Assembly: GCA_002416125.1 (NCBI GenBank)
Contig: DIBU01000001.1
Location: 62,001-126,000, forward strand
Origin: Halieaceae bacterium UBA5044
GTDB taxonomy: Bacteria; Pseudomonadota; Gammaproteobacteria; Pseudomonadales; Halieaceae
Direction: 5' to 3'
DNA length: 64,000 bases
Shown piece after piece: positions 41,114 to 49,539 of this stretch. The translations under genes and the position numbers were made by a program. The number at the start of each line of letters is the position of its first letter. Position 1 is the stretch's first letter. The notes beneath the pieces are model-generated. The model made no database searches and was not told the origin of the DNA. It worked only from the letters and a program-made list of their open reading frames with translations.

Positions 41114-41947
41114 ATGACCAACGCGGTTATCGCATTTATCGGCGCCGGCAACATGGCTTCCAGCATTATCGGGGGCCTGCTCGAGAGCGGTCATCCCGCC
41201 ACCCGCCTGCACGCTGCCGATCCCTCCGCGGAGAGCCTGTCCAACCTGCGCAAGCTGGGCCCGGTGCACACCTACCAGGACAATGCCGAGGCCTGCGCCC
41301 ACGCTGATGTGGTGATTGTCGCAGTGAAGCCGCAGGTCATGCGCGCAGCGCTGGAGAGCATTGCAGCGCCGGTACGCGAGCGCGGGGCGCTGGTCATTTC
41401 CATTGCAGCGGGCACCACCATTGCCAGCATGGAGCAGTCGCTGGGCACAGGCGCCGCCATTGTGCGCTGCATGCCGAATACGCCGGCCCTGCTCGGTGTC
41501 GGCGCCAGCGGGGTATACGCCAACGCACAGGTGGCGCCAGGCCAGCGTGAGCTCGCCGGCCACATCCTCGGCGCCGTCGGCCTGGTGGAGTGGGTCGACG
41601 CTGAGCCCCTGCTGGATGCAATCACCGCCCTCTCCGGGAGTGGCCCGGCCTATTTTTTCCTGTTCATGGAGGCGATGATCAACGCCGGCTGCAGCATGGG
41701 GCTGTCCCGCGAATGTGCAACAACGCTCACCCGGCAGACCGCCCTGGGCGCTGCGCGCATGGCGCTGGAGAGCGACGTCGATCTGGTGGAGCTGCGGCGG
41801 CGGGTGACCAGCCCGGGCGGTACAACGGAGCGCGCCGTCGAGTGTTTTGAGCACGAGGGGCTGCGGGACCTGGTGGCCCATGCGATGACGGCTGCGCAAC
41901 AGCGCGCCGCAGATATGGCCGCGGACTCGGAACAGGAGACGCCATGA
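41114..41947 (+). CDS. proC: pyrroline-5-carboxylate reductase
   Basis: 277 aa. Final step of proline synthesis. N-terminal Rossmann motif AFIGAGNMASSIIGGLL, middle VVIVAVKPQVM, and the C-terminal signature ALSGSGPAYFFLFMEAM with RRRVTSPGGTTERAVE. A TATACT box lies near 41075 and may give it its own promoter. It overlaps yggT by 4 bp (ATGA). Confidence 0.96.
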   Translation: MTNAVIAFIGAGNMASSIIGGLLESGHPATRLHAADPSAESLSNLRKLGPVHTYQDNAEACAHADVVIVAVKPQVMRAALESIAAPVRERGALVISIAAGTTIASMEQSLGTGAAIVRCMPNTPALLGVGASGVYANAQVAPGQRELAGHILGAVGLVEWVDAEPLLDAITALSGSGPAYFFLFMEAMINAGCSMGLSRECATTLTRQTALGAARMALESDVDLVELRRRVTSPGGTTERAVECFEHEGLRDLVAHAMTAAQQRAADMAADSEQETP

Positions 41948-42531
41948 ACGCGCTCAGCGACATCCTTGCCTACCTGCTGCAGACCGTACTCAATCTGGCG
42001 CTGCTGGCCATGCTGCTGCGCTTCCTGCTGCAGCTGGTCAGGGCCGACTACTACAATCCGGTCAGCCAGTTCCTGGCCAGGGTGACCAACCCGCTGGTCC
42101 TGCCCCTGCGCCGTGTGATTCCCAGTGTGCGAGGCCTGGACCTGTCCACGCTGCTGCTCGCGCTGTTGCTGCAAATGGCAGCCATCGTGGCGTTGCTGGC
42201 CCTGAACGGCTTCGGCCCGCCCGGGGTGCTGACCCTGCTCGTCTGGTCGGTATTGGGGCTTGTGGGCCTGCTGGTAAATGTCTACTTCTTCGCCCTGCTG
42301 GCGATGATCATTCTCAGCTGGGTGGCCCCCGGCAGCCGGCACCCGGCACTGCTGCTGCTGTTTCAGCTGACGGAGCCGGTGATGGCGCCCTTCCGGCGCA
42401 TGCTGCCGGACATGGGTGGAATCGACTTCTCACCCATACTGGTCTTTATCCTGATCAACGTCATCCAGATTGCGCTGGGGCACATGGCAGCGGCCGTGGG
42501 CCTGCCGGCAGCACTGGTTATCGGGCTCTGA
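41944..42531 (+). CDS. yggT: YggT-family integral membrane protein
   Basis: 195 aa, made of two YGGT repeats, each with hydrophobic pairs (LLQTVLNLALLAMLLRFLLQL; VYFFALLAMIILSWVAPG). Motifs NPVSQFLARVTNPLVLPLRRVIP and LFQLTEPVMAPFRRMLPDMGGIDFSP, the second containing the conserved TEP-PxRR-DxSP pattern. The family is linked to osmotic tolerance or membrane-protein organisation; its mechanism is not established. It overlaps proC. Confidence 0.93.
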   Translation: MNALSDILAYLLQTVLNLALLAMLLRFLLQLVRADYYNPVSQFLARVTNPLVLPLRRVIPSVRGLDLSTLLLALLLQMAAIVALLALNGFGPPGVLTLLVWSVLGLVGLLVNVYFFALLAMIILSWVAPGSRHPALLLLFQLTEPVMAPFRRMLPDMGGIDFSPILVFILINVIQIALGHMAAAVGLPAALVIGL

Positions 42532-42541
42532 ACGCGGCCAC

Positions 42542-43678
42542 GTGAAAACTTCGAGCGTCGGCATCGTCACCCCGCAGCGCGCCCGCTTCGACGAACCGCT
42601 GGCGCTGGCCTGCGGCCGCGTGCTCACCGCGTATGAGCTGGTGTACGAGACCTATGGAACGCTGAACAGCACACGCTCGAATGCCGTGCTGGTGTGCCAC
42701 GCGCTCTCCGGCCATCACCACGCCGCCGGCTACCACAGTGCCGAGGATCGCAAGCCCGGCTGGTGGGACGAGTGCATCGGCCCGGGCAAGCCGATCGATA
42801 CCAACCACTTTTTCGTGGTCAGCCTGAACAATCTCGGCGGCTGCCACGGCTCTACCGGCCCGACCAGCATCAACCCCGAAACCGGCGCGCCCTGGGGGCC
42901 GGACTTCCCCTCCCTGCGGGTGCGCGACTGGGTGCACAGCCAGGCCCGTCTCGCAGACCGGCTGGGTATCGACTGCTGGGCGGCCGTGGTGGGGGGCAGC
43001 CTGGGCGGTATGCAGGCCATGCGCTGGGCGCTGCTCTACCCGCAGCGCCTGCGGCACTGCGTGGTGATCGCCTCGGCCATGCGCCTGAGCGCGCAGAACA
43101 TCGCTTTCAATGAGATAGCCCGCCAGGCCATCCAGGCAGACCCGGGGTTTGCCGACGGCCATTACCTCGCACGCAACACCGTGCCCGCGAAGGGACTGGC
43201 GCTGGCGCGCATGGTGGGACACATCACCTACCTGTCAGACGATGCCATGGCCGACAAGTTCGGCCGTGACCTGCGCTCCGGCAGCCTTGAGCTGGGCGGT
43301 GAAGAACCCGCCGAATTCCAGGTGCAGAGCTACCTGCGCTACCAGGGGAGCCAGTTCTCCGGCAGCTTTGATGCCAACACGTACATCCTGATGACCCAGG
43401 CCCTGGACTTTTTCGACCTCGCCCGTGAATACGGCGACGATCCGGTGGCGGCATTCCGCGAGGCACACTGTGCCTTCCTGGTGCTGTCCTTTTCCACCGA
43501 CTGGCGCTTTTCACCCAGCCGGTCCCGGGAGATTGTCGACGCGCTGATCGCTGCCGACCGGCCGGTCACCTATGCGGAAATCGAGGCCAACGAGGGGCAC
43601 GACGCATTCCTCATGCCGATTCCCCGCTACCTCGCCCTGTTCGGGGCCTACATGCAGCGCGTGCGGGGAGCCTGCTGA
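42542..43678 (+). CDS. metX: homoserine O-acyltransferase (MetX family)
   Basis: 378 aa from GTG 42542. Alpha/beta-hydrolase-fold transferase that activates homoserine for methionine synthesis. Nucleophile Ser in VVGGSLGGMQAMRWA (near 145), Asp in SFSTDWRFSPSRS (near 310), His in IEANEGHDAFLMP (near 345). VLVCHALSGHHHAAG and LNNLGGCHGSTGPTSINP are family motifs. Whether acetyl- or succinyl-CoA is used is not settled by sequence inspection; gammaproteobacterial MetX-MetW pairs are often succinyl-type. It overlaps metW by 1 bp. Confidence 0.93.
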   Translation: MKTSSVGIVTPQRARFDEPLALACGRVLTAYELVYETYGTLNSTRSNAVLVCHALSGHHHAAGYHSAEDRKPGWWDECIGPGKPIDTNHFFVVSLNNLGGCHGSTGPTSINPETGAPWGPDFPSLRVRDWVHSQARLADRLGIDCWAAVVGGSLGGMQAMRWALLYPQRLRHCVVIASAMRLSAQNIAFNEIARQAIQADPGFADGHYLARNTVPAKGLALARMVGHITYLSDDAMADKFGRDLRSGSLELGGEEPAEFQVQSYLRYQGSQFSGSFDANTYILMTQALDFFDLAREYGDDPVAAFREAHCAFLVLSFSTDWRFSPSRSREIVDALIAADRPVTYAEIEANEGHDAFLMPIPRYLALFGAYMQRVRGAC

Positions 43679-44268
43679 TGCGCCTGGACCTGACCCACAT
43701 CCAGCGCTGGATAGCACCGGGCTCCAAGGTCCTCGATCTGGGCTGCGGCAACGGCGAATTCCTGCAGCGGCTGGCGCTGGAGCGCCAGGTGCGCGGCCTG
43801 GGACTGGAAATCGACCCGGATAAAATCACCAGCGCCGTGGCCCGCGGGCTGAACATTGTTGAACAGGACATGGACGCGGGCCTGAGTAATTTCCCGGACC
43901 AGAGCTTTGACACGGTGGTCATGGCGCACGCCCTGCAGGCCGTACACTATCCCGACCGCGTGCTGGAGGACATGCTGCGCATCGGGCGCCAGGGCATCGT
44001 CACGTTCCCCAACTTTGCCCATTGGCGCTGCCGACTGTACCTTGGATCCCGCGGGCGTATGCCCGTTTCCCGGTTTATGCCGTATAACTGGTATGACACA
44101 CCCAATATCCATTTCTGTACGGTGAAGGATTTCGAGGCCCTGTGCGAAGAACGCGGCATTCGCATACTCGCCCGGGACATGGTGGGCAACACGCAGCGTC
44201 GCCCCCTGCTGGCGAGCGCCTGGCCCAACCTGTTCGCCGTCACCGCGATCTATCTCATCAGCCGCTGA
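43678..44268 (+). CDS. metW: methionine biosynthesis protein MetW
   Basis: 196 aa. Class I methyltransferase fold with SAM motif VLDLGCGNGEFLQRL (near 20), FDTVVMAHALQAVHYP (near 80), and VTFPNFAHWRCRLYL. MetW is a partner of MetX that is needed for full homoserine acyltransferase activity. Its start shares the last base of the metX stop (TGATG), fitting a complex. Confidence 0.94.
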   Translation: MRLDLTHIQRWIAPGSKVLDLGCGNGEFLQRLALERQVRGLGLEIDPDKITSAVARGLNIVEQDMDAGLSNFPDQSFDTVVMAHALQAVHYPDRVLEDMLRIGRQGIVTFPNFAHWRCRLYLGSRGRMPVSRFMPYNWYDTPNIHFCTVKDFEALCEERGIRILARDMVGNTQRRPLLASAWPNLFAVTAIYLISR

Positions 44269-44278
44269 GGAGAGAACA

Positions 44279-44710
44279 ATGACCAGGACACTCTGCCTTG
44301 CGCTGGCGGCGCTGCTGTTCGCCGCTTCCGCCCTGGCCCAGCAGTCGGAAATGTTCGGCCGCTACGAGCTGCATTACAGCGTGGTCAACACGACCTTCCT
44401 GGAGCCACGTGTCGCCGCCAGCTACGGCATCACCCGCGGCAAGAACCGGGGGATTCTCAACCTCGCCGTGCGCGAACACGTCGATGGCGGCACCGAGGCT
44501 CGTCCCATGCTGCTGCAGGGCTATACCCGCGACCTGATTACCGGCCAGCCGCTGGAGTTCCTGGAGGTGCGGGAAAGCGGCGCCATCTACTACATTGCCG
44601 AATTTGATTTCATCAACGAGGAGTGGCGGTTTTTCGATATCGATTTCCGGCCGGAGGGCTCCGACACCACCTTCCGGTTTGAACATCGCCACCAGCTGTA
44701 TATCAACTGA
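44279..44710 (+). CDS. exported DUF4426-family protein
   Basis: 143 aa. Signal peptide (LCLALAALLFAASALA, cleaved near 21), then a beta-rich domain beginning RYELHYSVVNTTFLEP and ending DIDFRPEGSDTTFRFEHRHQLYIN. DUF4426 proteins occupy this place after metW in Pseudomonas and relatives. Function is unknown; probably periplasmic. Overlaps rdgB by 1 bp. Confidence 0.88.
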   Translation: MTRTLCLALAALLFAASALAQQSEMFGRYELHYSVVNTTFLEPRVAASYGITRGKNRGILNLAVREHVDGGTEARPMLLQGYTRDLITGQPLEFLEVRESGAIYYIAEFDFINEEWRFFDIDFRPEGSDTTFRFEHRHQLYIN

Positions 44711-45333
44711 TGACTGACGCGCGCCTGCCGCAATCAGTGGTGCTCGCCAGCGGCAACGCCGGCAAGCTCGCGGAGCTGTCACGGATTCTCGCGCCGCTGG
44801 GCTTCACCCTGCGGGCACAGTCCGAGTTCGGCGTGCCGGAGGTTGCCGAAACCGGGCTCACCTTTGTCGAGAACGCGATTCTCAAGGCGCGCGCCGCCGC
44901 CCAGCACACGGGGCTGCCGGCCATCGCCGACGACTCCGGACTGGAAGTGGACTGGCTGCAGGGCGCGCCGGGCATTCACTCAGCGCGCTATTCCGGGGCA
45001 GGCGATGAGGGCAACAATCGCAAGCTGCTGGAGGCTCTGCAGGGGGTACCCCGGGAGCAGCGCAGTGCGCGCTACCAGTGCGTCATTGTCTACCTGCGCC
45101 ACGCGACAGATCCCACGCCGGTTATCTGCCAGGGCAGCTGGGAGGGGCATATTCTCGAAGCGCCGCAGGGCGACGGTGGCTTTGGCTATGACCCGTTGTT
45201 CCATGTAGCGGCGTTCAACTGCAGTGCCGCGCAGCTGGCGCCCCGCACCAAAAACCGGGTAAGCCACCGCGCAGTGGCCTGCGCGCAGCTGGTTGCGGCA
45301 CTGGAACGCAGCCTGCCACCGCCCCCGGGCTGA
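44710..45333 (+). CDS. rdgB: non-canonical purine NTP pyrophosphatase (dITP/XTP)
   Basis: 207 aa. Removes ITP/XTP from nucleotide pools. Ham1/RdgB motifs: VLASGNAGKLAELSRIL (near 12), PAIADDSGLEVDWLQGAPGIHS (near 73, catalytic Asp), and GDGGFGYDPLFHV (near 155), NRVSHRAVA at the C-terminus. It overlaps hemW by 1 bp, part of metX-metW-DUF4426-rdgB-hemW. Confidence 0.96.
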   Translation: MTDARLPQSVVLASGNAGKLAELSRILAPLGFTLRAQSEFGVPEVAETGLTFVENAILKARAAAQHTGLPAIADDSGLEVDWLQGAPGIHSARYSGAGDEGNNRKLLEALQGVPREQRSARYQCVIVYLRHATDPTPVICQGSWEGHILEAPQGDGGFGYDPLFHVAAFNCSAAQLAPRTKNRVSHRAVACAQLVAALERSLPPPPG

Positions 45334-46475
45334 TGGGCGCACTGCAACTCCCCCCGCTGAGCCTGTACGTGCACCTGCCCTGGTGCGAGCGCAAATGCCC
45401 CTATTGCGATTTCAATTCCCACGAAACGCGCACGCTGCCGGAAGCCGAGTACATTTCCTCACTGCTGGCAGACCTCGAGGCCGACCTGCCCTTCGTGCAG
45501 GGTCGTGTGGTGCAGACCCTGTTCATCGGGGGCGGCACACCCAGCCTGTTCAGTGCCGCGGGGATTCAGCGCCTGATGCGCGGCATCGCCGATCGGGTGG
45601 CGCTGGCGGACGACCTCGAGGCGACCCTGGAGGCCAACCCCGGCAGTGCAGAGGCCGCGAAGTTTGCCGGTTTTCGCGCCGCCGGCATCAACCGCCTGTC
45701 GCTGGGGATACAGTCATTTCAGGATGCACAGCTGGCTGCGCTGGGCCGGGTACACGACAGCGACCAGGCCCACGCCGCCGTGGCTGCGGCGCGTGACGCG
45801 GGCTTTTCCCGGATCAATCTCGACCTGATGCATGGACTGCCGGGACAGAGTACCGCCGCGGCCATGGCTGACCTGGACGTCGCCAGCGCCTACCGCACAG
45901 GGCACCTGTCCTGGTACCAGCTCACCATCGAGCAGAACACGGTGTTCTACAAGCAACCCCCCGTCCTGCCCGTGGAAGACGTACTGGCGGATATCCAGGA
46001 CGCCGGCGAACACCGGCTGCAGGCAGCGGGCCTGCACCCGTATGAGGTCTCTGCCTGGGCCGCGACCGGTGAGCAGTGCCGGCACAACCTGAATTACTGG
46101 GAGTTCGGTGACTATCTCGGCATAGGCGCCGGCGCGCACGGCAAAGTGAGCTTTCCCGACGGGCGCATCCTGCGCTACGCCAAACGCCGCCAGCCAGACG
46201 CCTACCTGGCCGCCGCCGGTGACTGGCGCGTGCAGCCGCAGTGGCTGGGCGATGAGGAAAAGCCGGGGGAGTTCATGCTCAATGCACTGCGCCTGAATGC
46301 CGGCTTTGCGCTGGCGGATTACACGGCGCGCACCGGCCTCCCCCTGTCCACGTTGCAACCGGCGCTGGACACGCTGCTGGCGCGGGGCCTGTTAGTGCAG
46401 GAGGGAAATCGGTTGCGCGCCAGCGCCCTCGGGCGGCGCTTTCTCGATTCTGTGGTGACGGAATTTCTCTGCTGA
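45333..46475 (+). CDS. hemW: radical SAM heme chaperone HemW
   Basis: 380 aa. The radical SAM cluster motif CERKCPYCDFN is a CxxxCxxC site (near residue 19), followed by LFIGGGTPSLFS (near 65) and the HemN-like C-terminal domain (NYWEFGDYLGIGAGAHG; GEFMLNALRLNAGFAL). The short C-x2-C without the extra HemN-type N-terminal residues marks HemW rather than coproporphyrinogen dehydrogenase. It hands heme to respiratory enzymes. Confidence 0.94.
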   Translation: MGALQLPPLSLYVHLPWCERKCPYCDFNSHETRTLPEAEYISSLLADLEADLPFVQGRVVQTLFIGGGTPSLFSAAGIQRLMRGIADRVALADDLEATLEANPGSAEAAKFAGFRAAGINRLSLGIQSFQDAQLAALGRVHDSDQAHAAVAAARDAGFSRINLDLMHGLPGQSTAAAMADLDVASAYRTGHLSWYQLTIEQNTVFYKQPPVLPVEDVLADIQDAGEHRLQAAGLHPYEVSAWAATGEQCRHNLNYWEFGDYLGIGAGAHGKVSFPDGRILRYAKRRQPDAYLAAAGDWRVQPQWLGDEEKPGEFMLNALRLNAGFALADYTARTGLPLSTLQPALDTLLARGLLVQEGNRLRASALGRRFLDSVVTEFLC

Positions 46476-46497
46476 AAGGCGCAGCATCAGCAGCGCC

Positions 46498-47187
46498 TCA
46501 GTCGCCCAGCCGGCTGAACATGAGGTCCCAGACGCCGTGCCCAAGGCGCTCACCGCGCTGCTCGAACTTGGTCAAAGGCCGCTGTGGGGGCCTGGGTACA
46601 TAGCTGCCATCTGGCGCCAGATTGCGCAAGCCCGGCGTGGCGCCCAGTACTTCCAGCATCTGCTCTGCATAGTTTTCCCAGTCGGTCGCCAGGTGCAGCA
46701 CGCCGCCGGGTTTCAGGTACCTGACCAACTCCGCGGTGAAGGCGGGCTGAATCAGCCGGCGCTTGTGATGGCGCTTCTTGTGCCACGGGTCGGGGAAGAA
46801 GATCTGGATGGTGTCCAGGGACGCAGGCGCAATGCAGTCGCGCAACACTTCCACCGCATCGTGGCAGTACACCCGGATATTCTCCACGCCGCGCTCTGCC
46901 ATGCTGTGCAGCATTTTTCCCACCCCGGGACGGTGCACCTCGATGCCGATAAAGTCGGTGTCCGGTGCAGCTGCGGCCATTGCAACGAATGATTGCCCCA
47001 TGCCGAAGCCGATTTCCAGCACACGCGGCGCCTCGCGGCCGAAGGCTTCGCGGTAATCGAGCGGGCCATCGCTGTGCAGCAGCCCGTAGCGCGGCCAGTA
47101 CTGATCCCAGGCCCGCTGCTGGCCACTCGTGAGTCGGCCCATTCGCAGTACGTAGCTGCGAATGGGGCGGTGCGCGGTATCGCTCAT
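46498..47187 (-). CDS. trmB: tRNA (guanine46-N7)-methyltransferase
   Basis: 229 aa. Start ATG 47187 gives MSDTAHRPIRSYVLRMGRL, and its first base overlaps the upstream stop (TGATG). SAM motif EIGFGMGQSFVAMA (near 64) and the family signature IQIFFPDPWHKKRHHKRR (near 138), which binds tRNA. The order trmB next to hemW is conserved. Confidence 0.95.
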   Translation of the reverse strand: MSDTAHRPIRSYVLRMGRLTSGQQRAWDQYWPRYGLLHSDGPLDYREAFGREAPRVLEIGFGMGQSFVAMAAAAPDTDFIGIEVHRPGVGKMLHSMAERGVENIRVYCHDAVEVLRDCIAPASLDTIQIFFPDPWHKKRHHKRRLIQPAFTAELVRYLKPGGVLHLATDWENYAEQMLEVLGATPGLRNLAPDGSYVPRPPQRPLTKFEQRGERLGHGVWDLMFSRLGD

Positions 47188-47564
47188 CAGGCAGCCAGTT
47201 TCCAGCTCGCCGCCGCCAGACAACCCCAGGCCGCGATGAATGACAGGCCACCGAGGGGCGCGATGGCACCCAGCCAGCGCAGGCCGGACAGGCTGAGCAC
47301 ATACAGGCTGCCGGAAAACAACAGCATGCCGAGCAGGAACAGCCAGCCACTGCTGCGCAGCAACCCCAGCTCGCTGTTCTGCAACAGCAGGATGCCGACG
47401 CCCAGCAGGGCCAGCGAATGAATGAAGTGATACTGTACGGCGGTCTGGAACACATCCAGGGAGTAGCTGTCCAGCCGGGCCTTCAGCGCGTGGGCGCCGA
47501 AGGCACCGAAACTGACCGCGAGGGCACCACTGATCGCCGCACTGGCAATAAAAAACTGTGCCAT
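47187..47564 (-). CDS. DUF423-family small membrane protein (YgdD-like)
   Basis: 125 aa from ATG 47564, with GGAG 8 nt upstream. Four hydrophobic segments; the N-terminal FIASAAISGALAVSFGAFGAHALKA is the DUF423 signature. Function unknown. Co-translated with trmB (TGATG overlap). The frame upstream to 47603 lacks support. Confidence 0.88.
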   Translation of the reverse strand: MAQFFIASAAISGALAVSFGAFGAHALKARLDSYSLDVFQTAVQYHFIHSLALLGVGILLLQNSELGLLRSSGWLFLLGMLLFSGSLYVLSLSGLRWLGAIAPLGGLSFIAAWGCLAAASWKLAA

Positions 47565-47616
47565 GGGGAAAACTCCGGAAAACACGGGAGTGCAGTGTAG
47601 CACTCCCGGGGATGCG

Positions 47617-48471
47617 TCAGGCGGCGATTGCGCTACGCAGCTTCTTCATGGCGTTCTGCTCAAGCTGGCGAATACGCTCCGCCGATACCTCGTACTTGGC
47701 GGCCAATTCGTGCAGGGTAGCCTTTTTTTCCGCCAGCCAGCGCTGGGCGAGAATATCCCGACTGCGTTCGTCCAGTTCACCCAGTGCCTGGTATAGCTGG
47801 TCCTCGCTGTTCTCCTGCCAGTTATCGGACTCGACGGACAGGGCAGGATCGCTGCGTTGATCCTCGAGGTAGTATTGCGGGGCCTGCCAGGCCTCGTCAT
47901 CGTCCTGACCCACGGGTGCATCAAAGGCGACGTCGCGGCTGCTGAGGCGGCCTTCCATACGCTGGACTTCGGCGATATCAACACCGAGGTCGTCCGCAAC
48001 CGCCTGCGCCTCCTCCCGGCTCAGCCAGGAGAGGTCCTTTTTTGCCCCGCGCAGGTTGAAGAACAGCTTGCGTTGCGCCTTGGTTGTCGCAACCTTGACG
48101 ATACGCCAGTTGCGCAGGATAAATTCGTGCATCTCGGCTTTGATCCAGTGCACGGCAAAGGATACCAGTCGCACGCCTTTCTCGGGATTGAAGCGCTTCA
48201 CCGCCTTCATCAGGCCAACGTTGCCTTCCTGGATAAGGTCCGCCTCGGGGAGGCCGTAGCCGGAGTAGCTGCGGGCAATGTGCACGACGAAGCGCAGGTG
48301 TGACATCACCAGCTCACGTGCCGCTTCCAGGTTGCTGTTGAAATAGAGATCCTCCGCCAGCGCTTTTTCGCGCTCCGGCGTCAGTAGCGGAATGCTGCTT
48401 ACGGCCTGTACATAAGCCGCGAGATTGGCGCCTGGCACCATCTGGTCTACTGGCAGCAACGCTTTGCTCAT
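47617..48471 (-). CDS. rpoH: heat-shock sigma factor RpoH (sigma-32)
   Basis: 284 aa, the exact E. coli length, from ATG 48471 (GAGGGGG 8 nt upstream). Region 2: LIQEGNVGLMKAVKRFNPEK and LVSFAVHWIKAEMHEFIL. The diagnostic RpoH box QRKLFFNLRGAKKDL is near residue 130. Region 4: RSRDILAQRWLAEKKATLHELAAKYEVSAERIRQLEQ (listed as ERSRDILAQRWL and SAERIRQLEQNAMKKL). It follows ftsX on the same strand. A CIRCE operator overlaps its predicted promoter, which is unusual (see findings). Confidence 0.97.
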   Translation of the reverse strand: MSKALLPVDQMVPGANLAAYVQAVSSIPLLTPEREKALAEDLYFNSNLEAARELVMSHLRFVVHIARSYSGYGLPEADLIQEGNVGLMKAVKRFNPEKGVRLVSFAVHWIKAEMHEFILRNWRIVKVATTKAQRKLFFNLRGAKKDLSWLSREEAQAVADDLGVDIAEVQRMEGRLSSRDVAFDAPVGQDDDEAWQAPQYYLEDQRSDPALSVESDNWQENSEDQLYQALGELDERSRDILAQRWLAEKKATLHELAAKYEVSAERIRQLEQNAMKKLRSAIAA

Positions 48472-48499
48472 GCGGATATCCCCCTCTGTCATGTGCCCG

Positions 48500-48529
48500 A
48501 TTTTAGCACTCTTTTCCTTAGAGTGCTAA
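48500..48529 (-). promoter_or_regulatory. predicted rpoH promoter overlapping CIRCE
   Basis: On the minus strand, TTAGCA (48524-48529), 18-nt spacer, TAAAAT (48500-48505). Both boxes fall within or touch the CIRCE repeat. The transcript would start about 20-25 nt before the ATG at 48471, too short for an E. coli-like rpoH thermosensor leader. Confidence 0.6.
48503..48529. promoter_or_regulatory. CIRCE element (HrcA operator)
   Basis: TTAGCACTC (48503-48511), 9-nt spacer, GAGTGCTAA (48521-48529): a perfect match to the consensus TTAGCACTC-N9-GAGTGCTAA. It is 31 bp before the rpoH ATG. CIRCE is normally found before groESL or hrcA-dnaK. No hrcA gene is in this window. Confidence 0.93.
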
Positions 48530-48564
48530 CAGCAGAAAAGTTCCCTGGAAGGCCCGCAAAACCG

Positions 48565-49539
48565 CTACCGCGGAGCGATCAGGCGCAGGTGCCTGGCGAC
48601 TGCCAGCCAGGCGCCGGCGAGCCCCAGCAAGCCGCCGATGAGCACCAGATTGAGGCTGCCCATGATGCCCAACCCGCCGAGCCGGAAGTTGCTCTGGTAG
48701 AGTTCGGCGAGGCGGGTCACCGGGCCGCCGAGAAACCACAGCGCCGCGGCCACCAGCAAGGCGGCAAAGGCGCCGCCGCCCACGCCGTACCAGAGCCCCG
48801 TGTACAGGAACGGACGTCGCACGAAGGCATTGCTCCCACCCACCAGCTTGATCACCACAATCTCCTCGCGCCGGCTTTCGATCGCCAGGCGAATGGTGTT
48901 GCCCAGAATCAGCACGACACCAGCCACCAGTACACTGCCCAGCGCCAGCACCACCCGTCGACTGAGCTGCATGAGGGTGTTCAGGCGTTCCAGCCAGGCC
49001 ATGTCCAACACCACTTCGGCAATACGGGGGTCGTCCTTCAGCTCGGCGTACAATGCCGCCACCGCATCCGATCCCGGCAGTGGGGTGACCAGCAACACAT
49101 CCGGCAGCGGGTTGCGCTCCAGCGTATCGAGCACGTCGGCGAAACCTGAAAGGGCGCTGAATTCGGCCAGCGCGGCGTCGCGGGAGACAAACACAACCTG
49201 CTCGATATCCTCGCGCTGTCGCAGTGCGGCCTGCAGTGCCTGTGCCTCATCGGCGCTCACTGACCCGCTGAGGAACAGCGACAGCTGCGCCGGACTGTCC
49301 CAACGGTCACTCAGGGCACGCGCATTGTCCAGGGCCACGGTCAGGGCTGCCGGCAACGCCAGTGCGATGCCCAACACCAGCCAGGTCAGGGCGCTGGAAA
49401 ACGGGTGGTCCAGCACGCGGGCCAGGCTGTCCGCGGCAGACAGGCGATGGTGCGCCAGCCAGCCCTGCAGCAGATGGCGCAGGCGGGTGCGGCGCGCGCT
49501 GGCGCCATCCCGCCGCGGTTTGTTCTCTGCAGGGCTCAT
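48565..49539 (-). CDS. ftsX: cell division protein FtsX
   Basis: 324 aa. Membrane partner of FtsE; the complex controls peptidoglycan hydrolases at the septum. First membrane helix FSSALTWLVLGIALALPAALTV (about 47-68), a periplasmic domain (about 75-190), then three helices in the C-terminal half (VVLALGSVLVAGVVLILG; FAALLVAAALWFL; LVLIGGLLGLAGAWLAV), with IRLAIESRREEIVVIKLVGG between. It overlaps ftsE by 4 bp. Confidence 0.94.
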   Translation of the reverse strand: MSPAENKPRRDGASARRTRLRHLLQGWLAHHRLSAADSLARVLDHPFSSALTWLVLGIALALPAALTVALDNARALSDRWDSPAQLSLFLSGSVSADEAQALQAALRQREDIEQVVFVSRDAALAEFSALSGFADVLDTLERNPLPDVLLVTPLPGSDAVAALYAELKDDPRIAEVVLDMAWLERLNTLMQLSRRVVLALGSVLVAGVVLILGNTIRLAIESRREEIVVIKLVGGSNAFVRRPFLYTGLWYGVGGGAFAALLVAAALWFLGGPVTRLAELYQSNFRLGGLGIMGSLNLVLIGGLLGLAGAWLAVARHLRLIAPR

